Part shown: in pieces, positions 17,442 through 25,664 of the stretch | How the letters are laid out: the number at the start of each line of letters is the position of its first letter | How positions within the stretch are numbered: the first letter of the stretch is position 1 | NCBI GenBank assembly: GCA_002405485.1 | Contig: DHLW01000194.1 | Location: forward strand, 863-37,887 | Source: Phycisphaerales bacterium UBA4658 | Lineage (GTDB): Bacteria; Planctomycetota; Phycisphaerae; Phycisphaerales; UBA1924 | DNA length: 37,025 nucleotides | Direction: 5' to 3' | Program-made: the position numbers and the translations under genes | Notes under the pieces: model-generated | Told to the model about the DNA's origin: nothing | The model's input: the letters and a program-made list of their open reading frames with translations, nothing else | Database searches by the model: none

Positions 17442-17477
17442 GCCCGGCGAATCTCGCTCGCCGGGCATTTTCTTTTG
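17442..17477 (+). terminator. Intrinsic terminator of the haloperoxidase-like gene
   Basis: A perfect nine-base stem, GCCCGGCGA (17442-17450) with TCGCCGGGC (17458-17466), a seven-base loop, then ATTTTCTTTTGG. It lies 50 bases after the stop codon at 17392, so this is a strong rho-independent terminator that separates the gene from the pseudopilin downstream. Confidence 0.88.
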
Positions 17478-17572
17478 GCAAACTCATCTGAATCGTTCAG
17501 ATCGGTCCACACGCGCGCGTCCGGGCTGGTACACATCGCTGGTCGATGCACGACACTTCGGAGGGATCAGCG

Positions 17573-18475
17573 ATGCGACGCCGAACCGGTTTCACACTCA
17601 TCGAGTTGCTTGTGGTGATCGCCGTCATCGCGCTGCTCGTGGGCATTCTCCTCCCCGCTCTTGGCGCCGCGCGCAAGCAGGCGCGCACCGTCGTGTGCGC
17701 CGCCGCGCTCCGCGGCGCGGGTCAGGGCTTTGAGCTCTACGCCGTCGACCATCGCGAGCAGGTCGTCCCGTCGTACACGATGACCGGCACGAGCGGGATC
17801 GGCGTTCCGCTCGACGGCTGGGGACCGATCCTGGATCGCGACGGGTATCTCCAAGGCGCGGGCGAAGTGCAACTCCGCAAGTCCCCCTTGACCTGCCCCG
17901 ACGCCAAGGACGTCCCCGGATTGCTCGCGGGCCAGACCGGCAACGACCCGGACAACCCCAAGGGCTGGATGGACTGGCCGTGCATCCGCACCGGCGCGGG
18001 CTTTGCGCCGACGACCATTCCCGATCGCGGGATGGAGAAGATCCTGCGGGTCGCGTACTGGATCAATGCCGACAATCCCATCGGCGGAGTCGTCGACATC
18101 ACTCCCGGTCAGTACTACACGCTCTCGGTGGGCTATGGCCCGGACACCCGCGGCATGTTCATGGGCTTCAACCGGCTCTCGCAGTTCGTCCGGCCGCAGT
18201 CGCTCGTCGCCGCCGCCGACGGGGTGTACGCCGGACGCCAGCGCAACAACCGGCTGGGCGAGACGAACTCACGCATCGGGTATCGCCACCCCGGCGGCAA
18301 GGGCTCGGCGAACGCGGTCTTCGCCGACGGACACGTCGCGCTCATCGATGGCAGCAGGTTTCCCACCGCGATCGGCGGGAGCGTGCCAAACGCCCAGGTG
18401 TGGCGCGAGAACACCGGCGGCCAGCCGAGCGTCTACGCCAATCCCGAGCGCACCCTCGCCCCTCATGCGCCCTGA
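17573..18475 (+). CDS. Type II pseudopilin with DUF1559-like H-x9-DG C-terminus
   Basis: 300 residues from the ATG at 17573, which has GGAGG eight bases upstream; the nine-residue extension above it is not needed. The N-terminus carries the prepilin peptidase site: basic leader RRRTG, then FTLIELLVVIAVIALLVGIL with the conserved Glu at +5 of the mature protein, then a long hydrophobic helix. The C-terminal part ends with the planctomycete signature GSANAVFADGHVALIDG. Such proteins are numerous in Planctomycetes and are thought to be minor pseudopilins or exported surface proteins; their specific role is not known. No pilus or type II secretion operon gene is next to it. Its last 13 bases overlap the end of the convergent TetR-type gene. 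Confidence 0.9.
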   Translation: MRRRTGFTLIELLVVIAVIALLVGILLPALGAARKQARTVVCAAALRGAGQGFELYAVDHREQVVPSYTMTGTSGIGVPLDGWGPILDRDGYLQGAGEVQLRKSPLTCPDAKDVPGLLAGQTGNDPDNPKGWMDWPCIRTGAGFAPTTIPDRGMEKILRVAYWINADNPIGGVVDITPGQYYTLSVGYGPDTRGMFMGFNRLSQFVRPQSLVAAADGVYAGRQRNNRLGETNSRIGYRHPGGKGSANAVFADGHVALIDGSRFPTAIGGSVPNAQVWRENTGGQPSVYANPERTLAPHAP

Positions 18476-19089
18476 ACGGCGCATCGCTCCGGGCTTGCCG
18501 AACGCCCATCCGGGGCCGCGGCCAGAGGCCCTGCACGCAGCATCACCGAGGCCACCTCGATCACCGCATCCACGGCCTCGACGGTCCGATCGGCACGCGC
18601 CTGCGTGACCGCGCCCTGGGCCATCGCCACAAGCGCCCGGGCAAACGCATCGGGCCGGACCCAGCCGCCCGCCTCCAACGCGCCGGCCACGCGATCGGTC
18701 AGCGCGGCGTTGAACGCCGCAATCCGGGCCGAGGCTCTCGGCAACGCGTCGGCGACCTCGCCCGCCAGATTCGTCATCGGACACCCAAGCCCGCACCCGG
18801 TGCGCTCCATGAAGCGCCTGTAGAACTCGAAGACCGCCAGCACGCGCTCCACACCTGGCTCGTGCCTGGACATCGCCGAGTCGATCGCTCCCAGAATCAG
18901 CACGCTCTGGCGCTCGATCACCGCCAGCAGCAGATCGTCCTTGGTCGGAAAGAAGTGATACAAGCTGCCCTGGCGAGCGCCAGCCGCGGACGCGATCTCG
19001 GCAAGCCCCACACCCGCGTACCCGCGCTCCCAGAAGAGCTCGCCCGCCGCCTCGATCAATCGCTCGCGTGTATCCGTGACCGCCGGCAT
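18463..19089 (-). CDS. TetR-family transcriptional regulator
   Basis: 208 residues from the ATG at 19089, with AGGAAG six bases upstream; the open frame above it is not protein-like. The N-terminal helix-turn-helix domain is typical: TRERLIEAAGELFWERGYAG followed by VGLAEIASAAGARQGSLYHF and the FPTKDDLLLAVI helix. The C-terminal ligand-binding domain contains CGLGCPMTNLAGEVAD, a motif seen in a subgroup that regulates efflux or detoxification genes; the ligand is unknown. TetR regulators often control an adjacent divergent gene; the only such gene here is the large exported protein starting at 19551, 461 bases away, so that link is weak. The 3' end overlaps the pseudopilin by 13 bases. Confidence 0.93.
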   Translation of the reverse strand: MPAVTDTRERLIEAAGELFWERGYAGVGLAEIASAAGARQGSLYHFFPTKDDLLLAVIERQSVLILGAIDSAMSRHEPGVERVLAVFEFYRRFMERTGCGLGCPMTNLAGEVADALPRASARIAAFNAALTDRVAGALEAGGWVRPDAFARALVAMAQGAVTQARADRTVEAVDAVIEVASVMLRAGPLAAAPDGRSASPERCAVQGA

Positions 19090-19550
19090 CGTCGCTTCCT
19101 GCTCCAGTCTTCGAGGCGCTCCGCGCCCGCATCGCCATGATACAACCGGCTTCACGCACGCATCCCCGCCACCGCAGAACACCCCAAACGGGTGGTGCCT
19201 CATGCAATTCGGGAGAACTCCGTCTTGAACCCGTGGCCAGACTTGGTAGATTGGAGGAGTGGAGTCTCGCCGCTCATCCGCGGCGAACGGCTCGACGGCC
19301 GACTGCGTGTGCGTTGGTCCCAAGGGATGAGTCCTGCCGCGACCTTGAGGTCTGCGTTCGGCGGGCGATGAACATCGTGTGCGTATGCCGGCGACGCCGC
19401 CCCTCGGGCCGCGCGATGACGTGACATCGTGCGGCAACCCGAACCGAGGCCAGAGCGTCGTGGCGGGCTTTATCGCGGGAACTGCACCGCGCCGCTGGGG
19501 GACTGACCGTCCCCGGTCACGCGTCGTGGTGCGACGGAAAGGACTTTCAG
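19090..19550. other. 461-base divergent intergenic region
   Basis: No credible gene on either strand. It separates the TetR-type regulator from the exported protein at 19551 and presumably holds both promoters. A weak candidate is TTGAAC (19225-19230) with TAGATT (19247-19252) at 16-base spacing on the + strand, about 300 bases before the downstream ATG. Confidence 0.5.
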
Positions 19551-21830
19551 ATGGTGCGATCAACGTGGTCCGTGTCGTGCAAGGTTGCTGCGCTCTGTGC
19601 CGCGCTGCTCTCGCCGATCGCGGCGGCTCAGACCGTTTCCAAGAACATCTACTACACCCGCTATGCGCTGGACAATCCGGCGGACTTCCAGGAGACCAAC
19701 GTCCGACGCTTCGCCCTCACCTATGACCGCGCGGCTGGAACCATCAGCTACGGGCCGCGCGTCGGCGTCACACGCGTCCTGGGAGCCGACGGCATCGTCT
19801 TCGCGCCCGACGCCACCCCCGGCGACGGCATCTTCGACCTGTTCGTGGGCGGGCAGACCTTCGGATGGGTCCACAAGATCGCCATCAACGAGTCCGCGAA
19901 CACCGCGACCTTCGTCACCCAGCCCTCGGGCGTCCCCGGGGCGTTCCACCTCTCCATGGATCCGGGTGGCCAGAAGCTCTGGGTCAACGGCACGCCCGGT
20001 CCGCTCGGGGAGATGCCCCTCAATCCCTTCGGACCAGGCATCGGTCACACCCTCAGCGGCGATGACACGACCATCACGAGCTTCGTCTTCGTGCCCCTGC
20101 CCGCCGGCGGGCACGATGTCTACTACACCGCCAGCCCCTCCAACGGGCCCGGCAACTTCGGCCGCATCGACATGAACACGTTCGTCACCACGCGGCTGAT
20201 CACCGGCCTTCCCGCGGCTCACGGGCTGGTCTACGACCCCTGGTCGCGCACGCTCATCCTCAGCGGCGGACGCCGGCACGCCCAGATCGATCCGTTCCAG
20301 AATCCGCCAGTCATCGTCTCCGAGATCGACTGGTCCGCCCAGGTCCCGACGCTCAACCTCGACCAGTCCGGCATCGACGGCGAAGGGCTCATGCTCGGGG
20401 CCAGCAACGACGGCACGCTCGTGTTCGTCGACTACCGGGCGACCAATCGCATCGGCGATCCGGCGAACTTCCGGTACGTGGAGTTCCTGGACACGTTCCT
20501 GGACGACGTGATCACGCAGTTTGCCCCGCCGCCCCCGCCGCAGGATCCCTGCTGCCCGATCGGCTCGGGGCCGTTCGATCGTCGCAGCGCGCAGCTCTCG
20601 CAGTTGCCCGGGGTCTCTCCGATCCCCTTCGACTATCGGGCCGCGGACGACTTCTACCTCCCCCCAGGACGCATGTACAAGATCAACCGGATCTCCGGAA
20701 AGCTCATCACCGACTCCACCCTGCCCAAGGCGCGGCTGGAGCTGTACGACGATTGCAACGGGCTGCCCGCCGACAACCCGCGGCTGGTCATCCCGCAGGC
20801 CACGCGCATCACCGACACCGGCCAGACCTTCGAGGGCAAGAAGATCCTCCACGTCGAGTTCGACCTGACGGACTTCTGGCTCAAGGGCGGCGAGAGCTCC
20901 TGGGTGTCGCTCATCGGTCAGGGCACCGGCGACGCCAACGAGCAGTGGTTCTGGGGCACCGCCGGCACGCCGCAGGGCGGCGGATCGCCGGTCATCCAGG
21001 GGCGCCCCGGTGCGTTCAAGAGCGCGATCAACGGCATCCCGAACTGGGTCTCGCTGGCCGGCCCCGGCGCGTGCGCCGGGTGCATCGGGTGCACCGACTT
21101 CAACTTCTGCGTCGACGCCGAGAGCTGCAAGATCCTGCTGGACAACGGCACCTTCGCCGACACGGGAACCCCGTCGCTGGACGCGGTGAGCGCGGGACAG
21201 AACGTCACCTTCGCGCGGACCGCCGACAACTTCGTCATCCCGCCGTGCGCGTCGGGACGGCTCTGCTACATCGAGGCGTACATCGCCAGCAACTGCCCGC
21301 AGGCGCGGCTGGCGATCTACGAGACGCTCTGCGGGGTCAAGCCCGCCGGCTTCACGCCCATCCGCACGCTCACGCCCTCGCGCGTGATCGACACCGGTCG
21401 CACCGTGACCATCGACAATCAGGTGCTGCCGGTGCTCTGCCTGCAGTTCTGCGGGAACATCGACCTGAACCTGCAGCCGGGACGCACCTACGCGCTCAGC
21501 GCGTTCGGGCTCTCCACCGGCAGCATCGCCCAGCGCGCCTACTTCCTGCACAACCGCGACTGCGCCCGCGCGTGCCTTGTGAACTTCTACCAGGGATTCA
21601 TCTACGGCCCAACGGTCGGCCTTGACGAGTGGACCAAGGTCTCGACGATCCTGGGCACGCCCAAGGACTACTCGTTCCTTGTCGCCGTCGACGATCGCGT
21701 CCCCGACACCAACGGCCAGCCCGGCCCGGGAACGACGCCCGACTGCGCCGCCGACATCAATCGCGACAACGCCATCACGGTCGCGGACATCTTCGACTAC
21801 CTGAATCTCTACTTTGCCGGGTGTCCATGA
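19551..21830 (+). CDS. Large exported protein, propeller-like N-terminal half, dockerin-like tail
   Basis: 759 residues; GGAAAGGA precedes the ATG. Signal peptide: VAALCAALLSPIAAAQT. The first 310 residues contain blocks such as FGWVHKIAINESANTATFVT, GGHDVYYTASPSNGPGNFGR and AAHGLVYDPWSRTLILSGG, reminiscent of a beta-propeller. After a Pro-rich link (APPPPPQDPCC) there are two homologous beta-sandwich-like domains: one containing KARLELYDDCNGLPADNPR and the second containing QARLAIYETLCGVKPAGF, separated by a Cys-rich strip (CAGCIGCTDFNFCVDAESC). The end is a single calcium-loop tail, DINRDNAITVADIFDYLN followed by LYFAGCP. I do not recognise an enzyme family. A hairpin terminator lies about 85 bases downstream. 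Confidence 0.82.
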   Translation: MVRSTWSVSCKVAALCAALLSPIAAAQTVSKNIYYTRYALDNPADFQETNVRRFALTYDRAAGTISYGPRVGVTRVLGADGIVFAPDATPGDGIFDLFVGGQTFGWVHKIAINESANTATFVTQPSGVPGAFHLSMDPGGQKLWVNGTPGPLGEMPLNPFGPGIGHTLSGDDTTITSFVFVPLPAGGHDVYYTASPSNGPGNFGRIDMNTFVTTRLITGLPAAHGLVYDPWSRTLILSGGRRHAQIDPFQNPPVIVSEIDWSAQVPTLNLDQSGIDGEGLMLGASNDGTLVFVDYRATNRIGDPANFRYVEFLDTFLDDVITQFAPPPPPQDPCCPIGSGPFDRRSAQLSQLPGVSPIPFDYRAADDFYLPPGRMYKINRISGKLITDSTLPKARLELYDDCNGLPADNPRLVIPQATRITDTGQTFEGKKILHVEFDLTDFWLKGGESSWVSLIGQGTGDANEQWFWGTAGTPQGGGSPVIQGRPGAFKSAINGIPNWVSLAGPGACAGCIGCTDFNFCVDAESCKILLDNGTFADTGTPSLDAVSAGQNVTFARTADNFVIPPCASGRLCYIEAYIASNCPQARLAIYETLCGVKPAGFTPIRTLTPSRVIDTGRTVTIDNQVLPVLCLQFCGNIDLNLQPGRTYALSAFGLSTGSIAQRAYFLHNRDCARACLVNFYQGFIYGPTVGLDEWTKVSTILGTPKDYSFLVAVDDRVPDTNGQPGPGTTPDCAADINRDNAITVADIFDYLNLYFAGCP

Positions 21831-21914
21831 GCCGGGTGCCGACGGGTCGATGGTCATGGCCCATAGACCAGCACCCGCCACGGAGCCCCTGAGCACACAC
21901 AGGTCATCGATCCC

Positions 21915-21954
21915 ACACCACGCCCCACCTACCCGGGGCGTGGTGTTGTCTTCG
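21915..21954 (+). terminator. Intrinsic terminator of the large exported protein gene
   Basis: A twelve-pair stem, ACACCACGCCCC (21915-21926) with GGGGCGTGGTGT (21935-21946), an eight-base loop, then TGTCTTC. The T-tail is short, so this is a slightly weaker terminator than the one at 17442, but the stem is long and GC-rich and its position is right. Confidence 0.7.
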
Positions 21955-22341
21955 GCGGACCTCTTCCAAGCTCGAGAAACGCGGTCAGATTCAAAAACCC
22001 CCTCCCAAAGACCGATTTTCTTCAGAACCCGTGACGAACGTGGACCGAAATGACCGATTTACTGCCTGCATTCGTGCGTCGTGGCTGACTCGACCCGGTG
22101 ACAGCACCATCAGCCCAGCGGCACGCGGATCTCGGCTCGAATGGAGATGAAAGCCGGTAGAATGGATGGAGAGAGCGTGACGTGCAAGCCGAGCCGTGCA
22201 GGAACGGCGTCAGACGGGGGGACATGACCGACTTGAGGGAGGGGCCGGAGGGGGGGGTGAGCATGGAACGCGGTGCTTCGGTGCGTCCGTGATGGGCGAG
22301 CCGAGAACCGCGACCGTGCGACAACTCAATGGAGGTCTGCC
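21955..22341. other. Intergenic region with short direct repeats and a G-run tract
   Basis: Nearly 390 bases with no credible gene. It is less GC-rich than its surroundings between about 21965 and 22075 and contains two copies of GACCGATTT (22010-22018 and 22052-22060) plus GACCGAAAT (22043-22051). Further on there are four G-runs: six at 22216-22221, three at 22237-22239, four at 22241-22244 and eight at 22250-22257, a quadruplex candidate on the + strand. The change in strand composition described in the findings falls near here. I see no DnaA-box-like TTATCCACA sequence. Confidence 0.55.
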
Positions 22342-23064
22342 ATGAACGCGCAGAACACCAAGGACCAGGCGGTCTATCCGCAGTGCCGAGCGCTCCTGAA
22401 CGCTACGGGGGCTGGAGTCGCGGTTTTGTCCGGCGATGGCCGAATCGTGGAGTGCACCGATGCATTCTCGCAGCTGTACGCACAGCGTCCGCCCAGCGGG
22501 ATCGAAGGTCGGCCATTCATGGAGTTTGTCACCGGGGCTGCGGGCGAGGAGCGGGTGGGGTTGGTGTACCGAGTCATCGAGCGCAACCGGGCGGTCGTGT
22601 ATGCGGAGCTGTGGCAGGGGCTTGAGCTTCGGGGGACGATCCTGCCCATGCCCGACGATCAGGCCGGGCGAGCCATCCGGCTGGCGGCGATGATCGTTCG
22701 GCCGGCCCAGGCCCTTCCGGGCGCACGCGAGCCGGAGAACGCGGAACTTGTGACGCTTCGGCACTTCGACCTCGGCTCGCTCGCCACGCTGTCTCGACGC
22801 GAGCTGGAAGTGCTCGCCTTCATCGGCGATGGCCTGACCAATCACGAGATCGCCAAGCGCATCTACCGGTCCGACAAGACGGTCGAATGGCACCGCAGCC
22901 AGCTCGGGGCCAAGCTCAACACGGGGACCCGGGTCGAACTCGCCCGCATCGCGCACCGCGCCGGATTGCGGGAGTGGCTGGATCAGCAGCCGGGGTCGTT
23001 GGCCGAGCTTCGCGAGTCGGATGATCGAGAGCATGCCGGTTCGGGCGACACAGTCAAGGTCTGA
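22342..23064 (+). CDS. PAS-domain LuxR-type transcriptional regulator
   Basis: 240 residues with a strong GGAGG six bases before the ATG at 22342. The N-terminal domain (about 12-125) reads as a PAS-type sensor: LLNATGAGVAVLSGDGRIVE, then AFSQLYAQRPPSGIEGRPFM, then a core with AVVYAELWQGLEL and GTILPM. The C-terminal GerE helix-turn-helix is clear: LSRRELEVLAFIGDGLTNHE, then IAKRIYRSDKTVEWHRSQLG, then AKLNTGTRVELARIA. There is no receiver domain, so it is probably not phosphorylated by a kinase and may sense a ligand or redox signal through the PAS domain. It converges with the lipoprotein gene, with 18 bases between stops. Its targets are unknown. Confidence 0.9.
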   Translation: MNAQNTKDQAVYPQCRALLNATGAGVAVLSGDGRIVECTDAFSQLYAQRPPSGIEGRPFMEFVTGAAGEERVGLVYRVIERNRAVVYAELWQGLELRGTILPMPDDQAGRAIRLAAMIVRPAQALPGAREPENAELVTLRHFDLGSLATLSRRELEVLAFIGDGLTNHEIAKRIYRSDKTVEWHRSQLGAKLNTGTRVELARIAHRAGLREWLDQQPGSLAELRESDDREHAGSGDTVKV

Positions 23065-23082
23065 ACCGCCGTTCATCCCGGC

Positions 23083-23910
23083 TCAGGGCGACGCCGCCGC
23101 CCGAGCGGGACCGTACCGCGCGACAACGCCCGACCACAGGCCGGGAAACTGCTCGACCATTTTGTCAAAGGCGTGCTGCTCGGTGACTTTGCGGGCCTTG
23201 TCGATGGCATCCCGACTGGTCCACGCGTTGGAGAGGGCGTCGGTCTGGTGATTCGCCTCCAGAAGCCCGTACACGTACCCGTTCCTCGTGTCCATCAGGA
23301 CGCCCGCGCAGGTCGTCGTGACCTTGGCCTTCTCATTCGGAAACAGCCCCAGGGTGATCACGCCCAGCGCCGGCACGGTCGTGCCGGTGTCGAACACGGT
23401 GTCGAGCGTGTAGATGAACAGCAGGTCAGCCTGCACCGCGGCGGCGGCCTCGCGGAGCTGCTTGTCCGACTCCAGCCGATTCGGGATGACCAGCCGGTTG
23501 AGCATGGCAATTCCCTGCACCTGCTCCAGTCCGGAGAGGCGGCGCACGTGCTCGTCCTTCTCAACCGTCCTCGTGGTCACCACGCTGTATGCGCCGAAAC
23601 CGTGGGAACGCTCGGTGAAGGATGAGTACCCCGCGCTCTGCACTCTGGCGATGGCGATCGCCGCGGGAAACCTGGCCAGCGGCTTGCGCTCCAGCCGCTC
23701 CTGCACGGAGAAGTCGGTCTGGCTGGCGCGGCGCTCATCCTGCGCTTGGGCGGCGGGAGAGGGGACGTCAACCCCGATGTCTCGGAAGCTCGCGCCCGCG
23801 CCTGGGGTGACATACTTGGTGCACCCGGTGATGGCGAGCGACCCGAGCACGATCACACACAGGCCCGCCGACCGAGTTGCCGACGCCGCGAACGATGATT
23901 GCACGCGCAT
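23083..23910 (-). CDS. Lipoprotein of unknown function
   Basis: 275 residues from the ATG at 23910, chosen because GGGAGG lies six bases upstream; alternatives at 23925 and 24072 lack one. The signal peptide AGLCVIVLGSLAITGC has a good lipobox (ITGC, C30), so the protein is lipid-anchored, probably to the outer membrane. The mature part is soluble and helical/beta mixed, with segments FPAAIAIARVQSAGYSSFTE, VQGIAMLNRLVIPNRLESDK, ADLLFIYTLDTVFDTGTTVP and CAGVLMDTRNGYVYGLLEAN. The stretch ending in EKAKVTTTCAGVLMDTRNG resembles proteins that predict or compute stress-related envelope values, but I cannot name a family. It follows the SGNH hydrolase gene on the same strand with an 88-base gap and may be a separate unit. 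Confidence 0.75.
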   Translation of the reverse strand: MRVQSSFAASATRSAGLCVIVLGSLAITGCTKYVTPGAGASFRDIGVDVPSPAAQAQDERRASQTDFSVQERLERKPLARFPAAIAIARVQSAGYSSFTERSHGFGAYSVVTTRTVEKDEHVRRLSGLEQVQGIAMLNRLVIPNRLESDKQLREAAAAVQADLLFIYTLDTVFDTGTTVPALGVITLGLFPNEKAKVTTTCAGVLMDTRNGYVYGLLEANHQTDALSNAWTSRDAIDKARKVTEQHAFDKMVEQFPGLWSGVVARYGPARAAASP

Positions 23911-23998
23911 GGTTGCCTCCCGCATGCAGATGATACCGTCGGCGGGTTTTTCAGTGGCAGCAGGATGTCCGGCGGCCTGAACGTGCGGCGCGCAGGGC

Positions 23999-25618
23999 TC
24001 AGTCGCACCCGGCAAACCAGGCGTTGAGGAAGGCGAAGATGTCGGCGGCGTCGAGGGTGCCGGAGTAATCAAAGTCCGCCGTCACACGCCCGTCGAACCA
24101 CGCGTTCAAGAACGCGAAGACGTCGCCGGCATCAAGACGGGAGTCGAGCGAGAAGTCCCCCGGGCACGCGGCGAGGATCATCGCGTCCACGGCGGCCTGG
24201 CCCCAGGCGCGATATCCGGGGATCGACAGATGGGCCGGATCGGTCGGCTCGGCGAAGTACGCGCGGGCCTGGAACTCCTGAGCCGTGGAGAGCATCGACC
24301 CGGCGACGACGAACACGTGCTCGTCGCCGATGGCGGCGTCGCGCCAGGCGGCCTCGAACGCGAGTTGGTACTCCGGCGCGATGGCCCGGGGGTGATACGG
24401 CCCAAGCGCGAAGTACAGGTTCTCCATCGGCCTGCGCATCTCGAACCACATGGCCCGGACGCGTTCGATGATGCAGAGGATGTTGTCCAGGTGGCCTTCG
24501 CGGGTGTTGGACGGGAACGGACCGGCCGAGCCGAGACTCGGCACGTCAAAGTTGGCGTCGTTCCCGCCGTGCATGATGTGCACGAGCAGCACTGGAGAGG
24601 CGTTCTGCTGGCGGGTGAGTTCGACGAGGTACTGATTGGCGGCGGGATCGACGCTGGCGAGGTTGGAGAAGGTCTCGCAGACGTCGCGTGCGGAGCGACC
24701 CCCGCCATACCACAGCGGGGAGTATGCCGTGCCGGTGGGCCTGTCGGTGCGCTCCAGGCGGTGCCAGATGGGCGCGAACGGGCCCGCGCCATAGCGATCG
24801 AGCGCGGGGTCGACGGGGACGATGGCCAGTCCTGTGCCGCGCGGGCCCGGGGGTATGTCGAACGACCGCGACCGGGGCGCGCCCAGCGTTCCCGCGCTGG
24901 TCCACGATGACGGAGCGCTGGCGAACTGGTTTGCAACTGGTGCCGGCCAGGGCTCGCGTGCGCTCAGCGAGATGAACCCGGCGGATGCCGGCCCGAGTCC
25001 GACGTCGGTGAGGTGGTAGCGGAGCGGCCCCTCGATCCCGATCGTGTGATCGGGCCTGAGGATCATGCCCGCGTTCATGTCAAAGCCCAGCATCGCGCCC
25101 GTCGGCAGCCAGGCGCCGGCCCTGGGCATGAACTGGTCGGTGAGCACGAACTTGCTGACCCAGTACGGCGCGCTGGTCGCGCTCAGGAACGGGCTGATCT
25201 GATAGCTCGACATCCCCTGCACCCCGCCGACCCACCCACCCTGCCCGGCAACCGGATCGACGCGGGTCGCATAGGTCCCGAAGCGAGCGGCAAACGCCCG
25301 GCCCATGCCGTCCTCATGCCCGGAGATGAGCTGCCCGCGGGTGTTGCTGTCGCCGATGATCGCGATGTCCACCCGGCGCGTGGTCGCGAGCTGGAAGAAC
25401 CGACGGGCCACGTGCGCGTTGGTGACGGCGAATCGATTTGGATGGTCGACGCTGGGCGTGGTCGGCTGCGCCTGTGCCGGGATCACCGGGAGCATGCACC
25501 CAAGCAGACCCAGGAACGCCGAGCGCAGAATGTGTGCCGGTCCAGAAGTCATGCCAGAGGTCATGCCAGGAATCATGCCAGAACGTCCGACGATCGTGAC
25601 GACGCGGTTCCCAATCAT
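23999..25618 (-). CDS. Exported SGNH/GDSL-type hydrolase with dockerin-like tail
   Basis: Up to 539 residues. The first start (25618) gives a 22-residue lead; in-frame ATGs at 25576, 25564 and 25552 follow within a DNA repeat, and the one at 25552 leaves a normal signal peptide (LRSAFLGLLGCMLPVIPAQA). SGNH motifs: block I VDIAIIGDSNTRGQ (nucleophile S91 from the first start), a block III-like HIMHGGNDANF, and block V DPAHLSIPGYRAWG with Asp and His. Such enzymes hydrolyse acyl or acetyl esters, often on carbohydrates; the substrate is not visible. The C-terminus has two calcium-loop repeats, FSLDSRLDAGDVFAFLNAWF and DFDYSGTLDAADIFAFLNAW, then FAGCD. It lies 46 bases below a small membrane-protein gene, so it may be the last gene of the topA transcript or a separate unit. 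Confidence 0.85.
   Translation of the reverse strand: MIGNRVVTIVGRSGMIPGMTSGMTSGPAHILRSAFLGLLGCMLPVIPAQAQPTTPSVDHPNRFAVTNAHVARRFFQLATTRRVDIAIIGDSNTRGQLISGHEDGMGRAFAARFGTYATRVDPVAGQGGWVGGVQGMSSYQISPFLSATSAPYWVSKFVLTDQFMPRAGAWLPTGAMLGFDMNAGMILRPDHTIGIEGPLRYHLTDVGLGPASAGFISLSAREPWPAPVANQFASAPSSWTSAGTLGAPRSRSFDIPPGPRGTGLAIVPVDPALDRYGAGPFAPIWHRLERTDRPTGTAYSPLWYGGGRSARDVCETFSNLASVDPAANQYLVELTRQQNASPVLLVHIMHGGNDANFDVPSLGSAGPFPSNTREGHLDNILCIIERVRAMWFEMRRPMENLYFALGPYHPRAIAPEYQLAFEAAWRDAAIGDEHVFVVAGSMLSTAQEFQARAYFAEPTDPAHLSIPGYRAWGQAAVDAMILAACPGDFSLDSRLDAGDVFAFLNAWFDGRVTADFDYSGTLDAADIFAFLNAWFAGCD
25546..25581. repeat. Three 12-base tandem repeats containing in-frame start codons
   Basis: Three units, AAGTCATGCCAG, AGGTCATGCCAG and GAATCATGCCAG, share TCATGCCAG. 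Read on the minus strand each supplies an ATG in the frame of the SGNH hydrolase gene (25576, 25564, 25552), giving MIPGMTSGMTSG at its N-terminus. A change in copy number would keep the frame. Confidence 0.85.
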
Positions 25619-25664
25619 GCCTCACGTTCGCCGAGGATTCGACTCGCTCGAGGATCCGCGGGTG

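Noticed and set aside
19560..21896. A 778-codon open frame on the minus strand
   Set aside because: Antisense to the exported protein at 19551, whose signal peptide, ribosome-binding site and dockerin-like tail are convincing; the antisense product is Asp/Val/Arg low complexity.
21831..22341. Replication origin with DnaA boxes
   Set aside because: I looked for TTATCCACA-like boxes and a dnaA, dnaN or parAB neighbour and found none, so only the strand-bias change is reported.
22210..23076. A 288-codon minus-strand open frame opposite the PAS-LuxR gene
   Set aside because: The + strand gene has a clear GerE domain and ribosome-binding site; the antisense product has no features.
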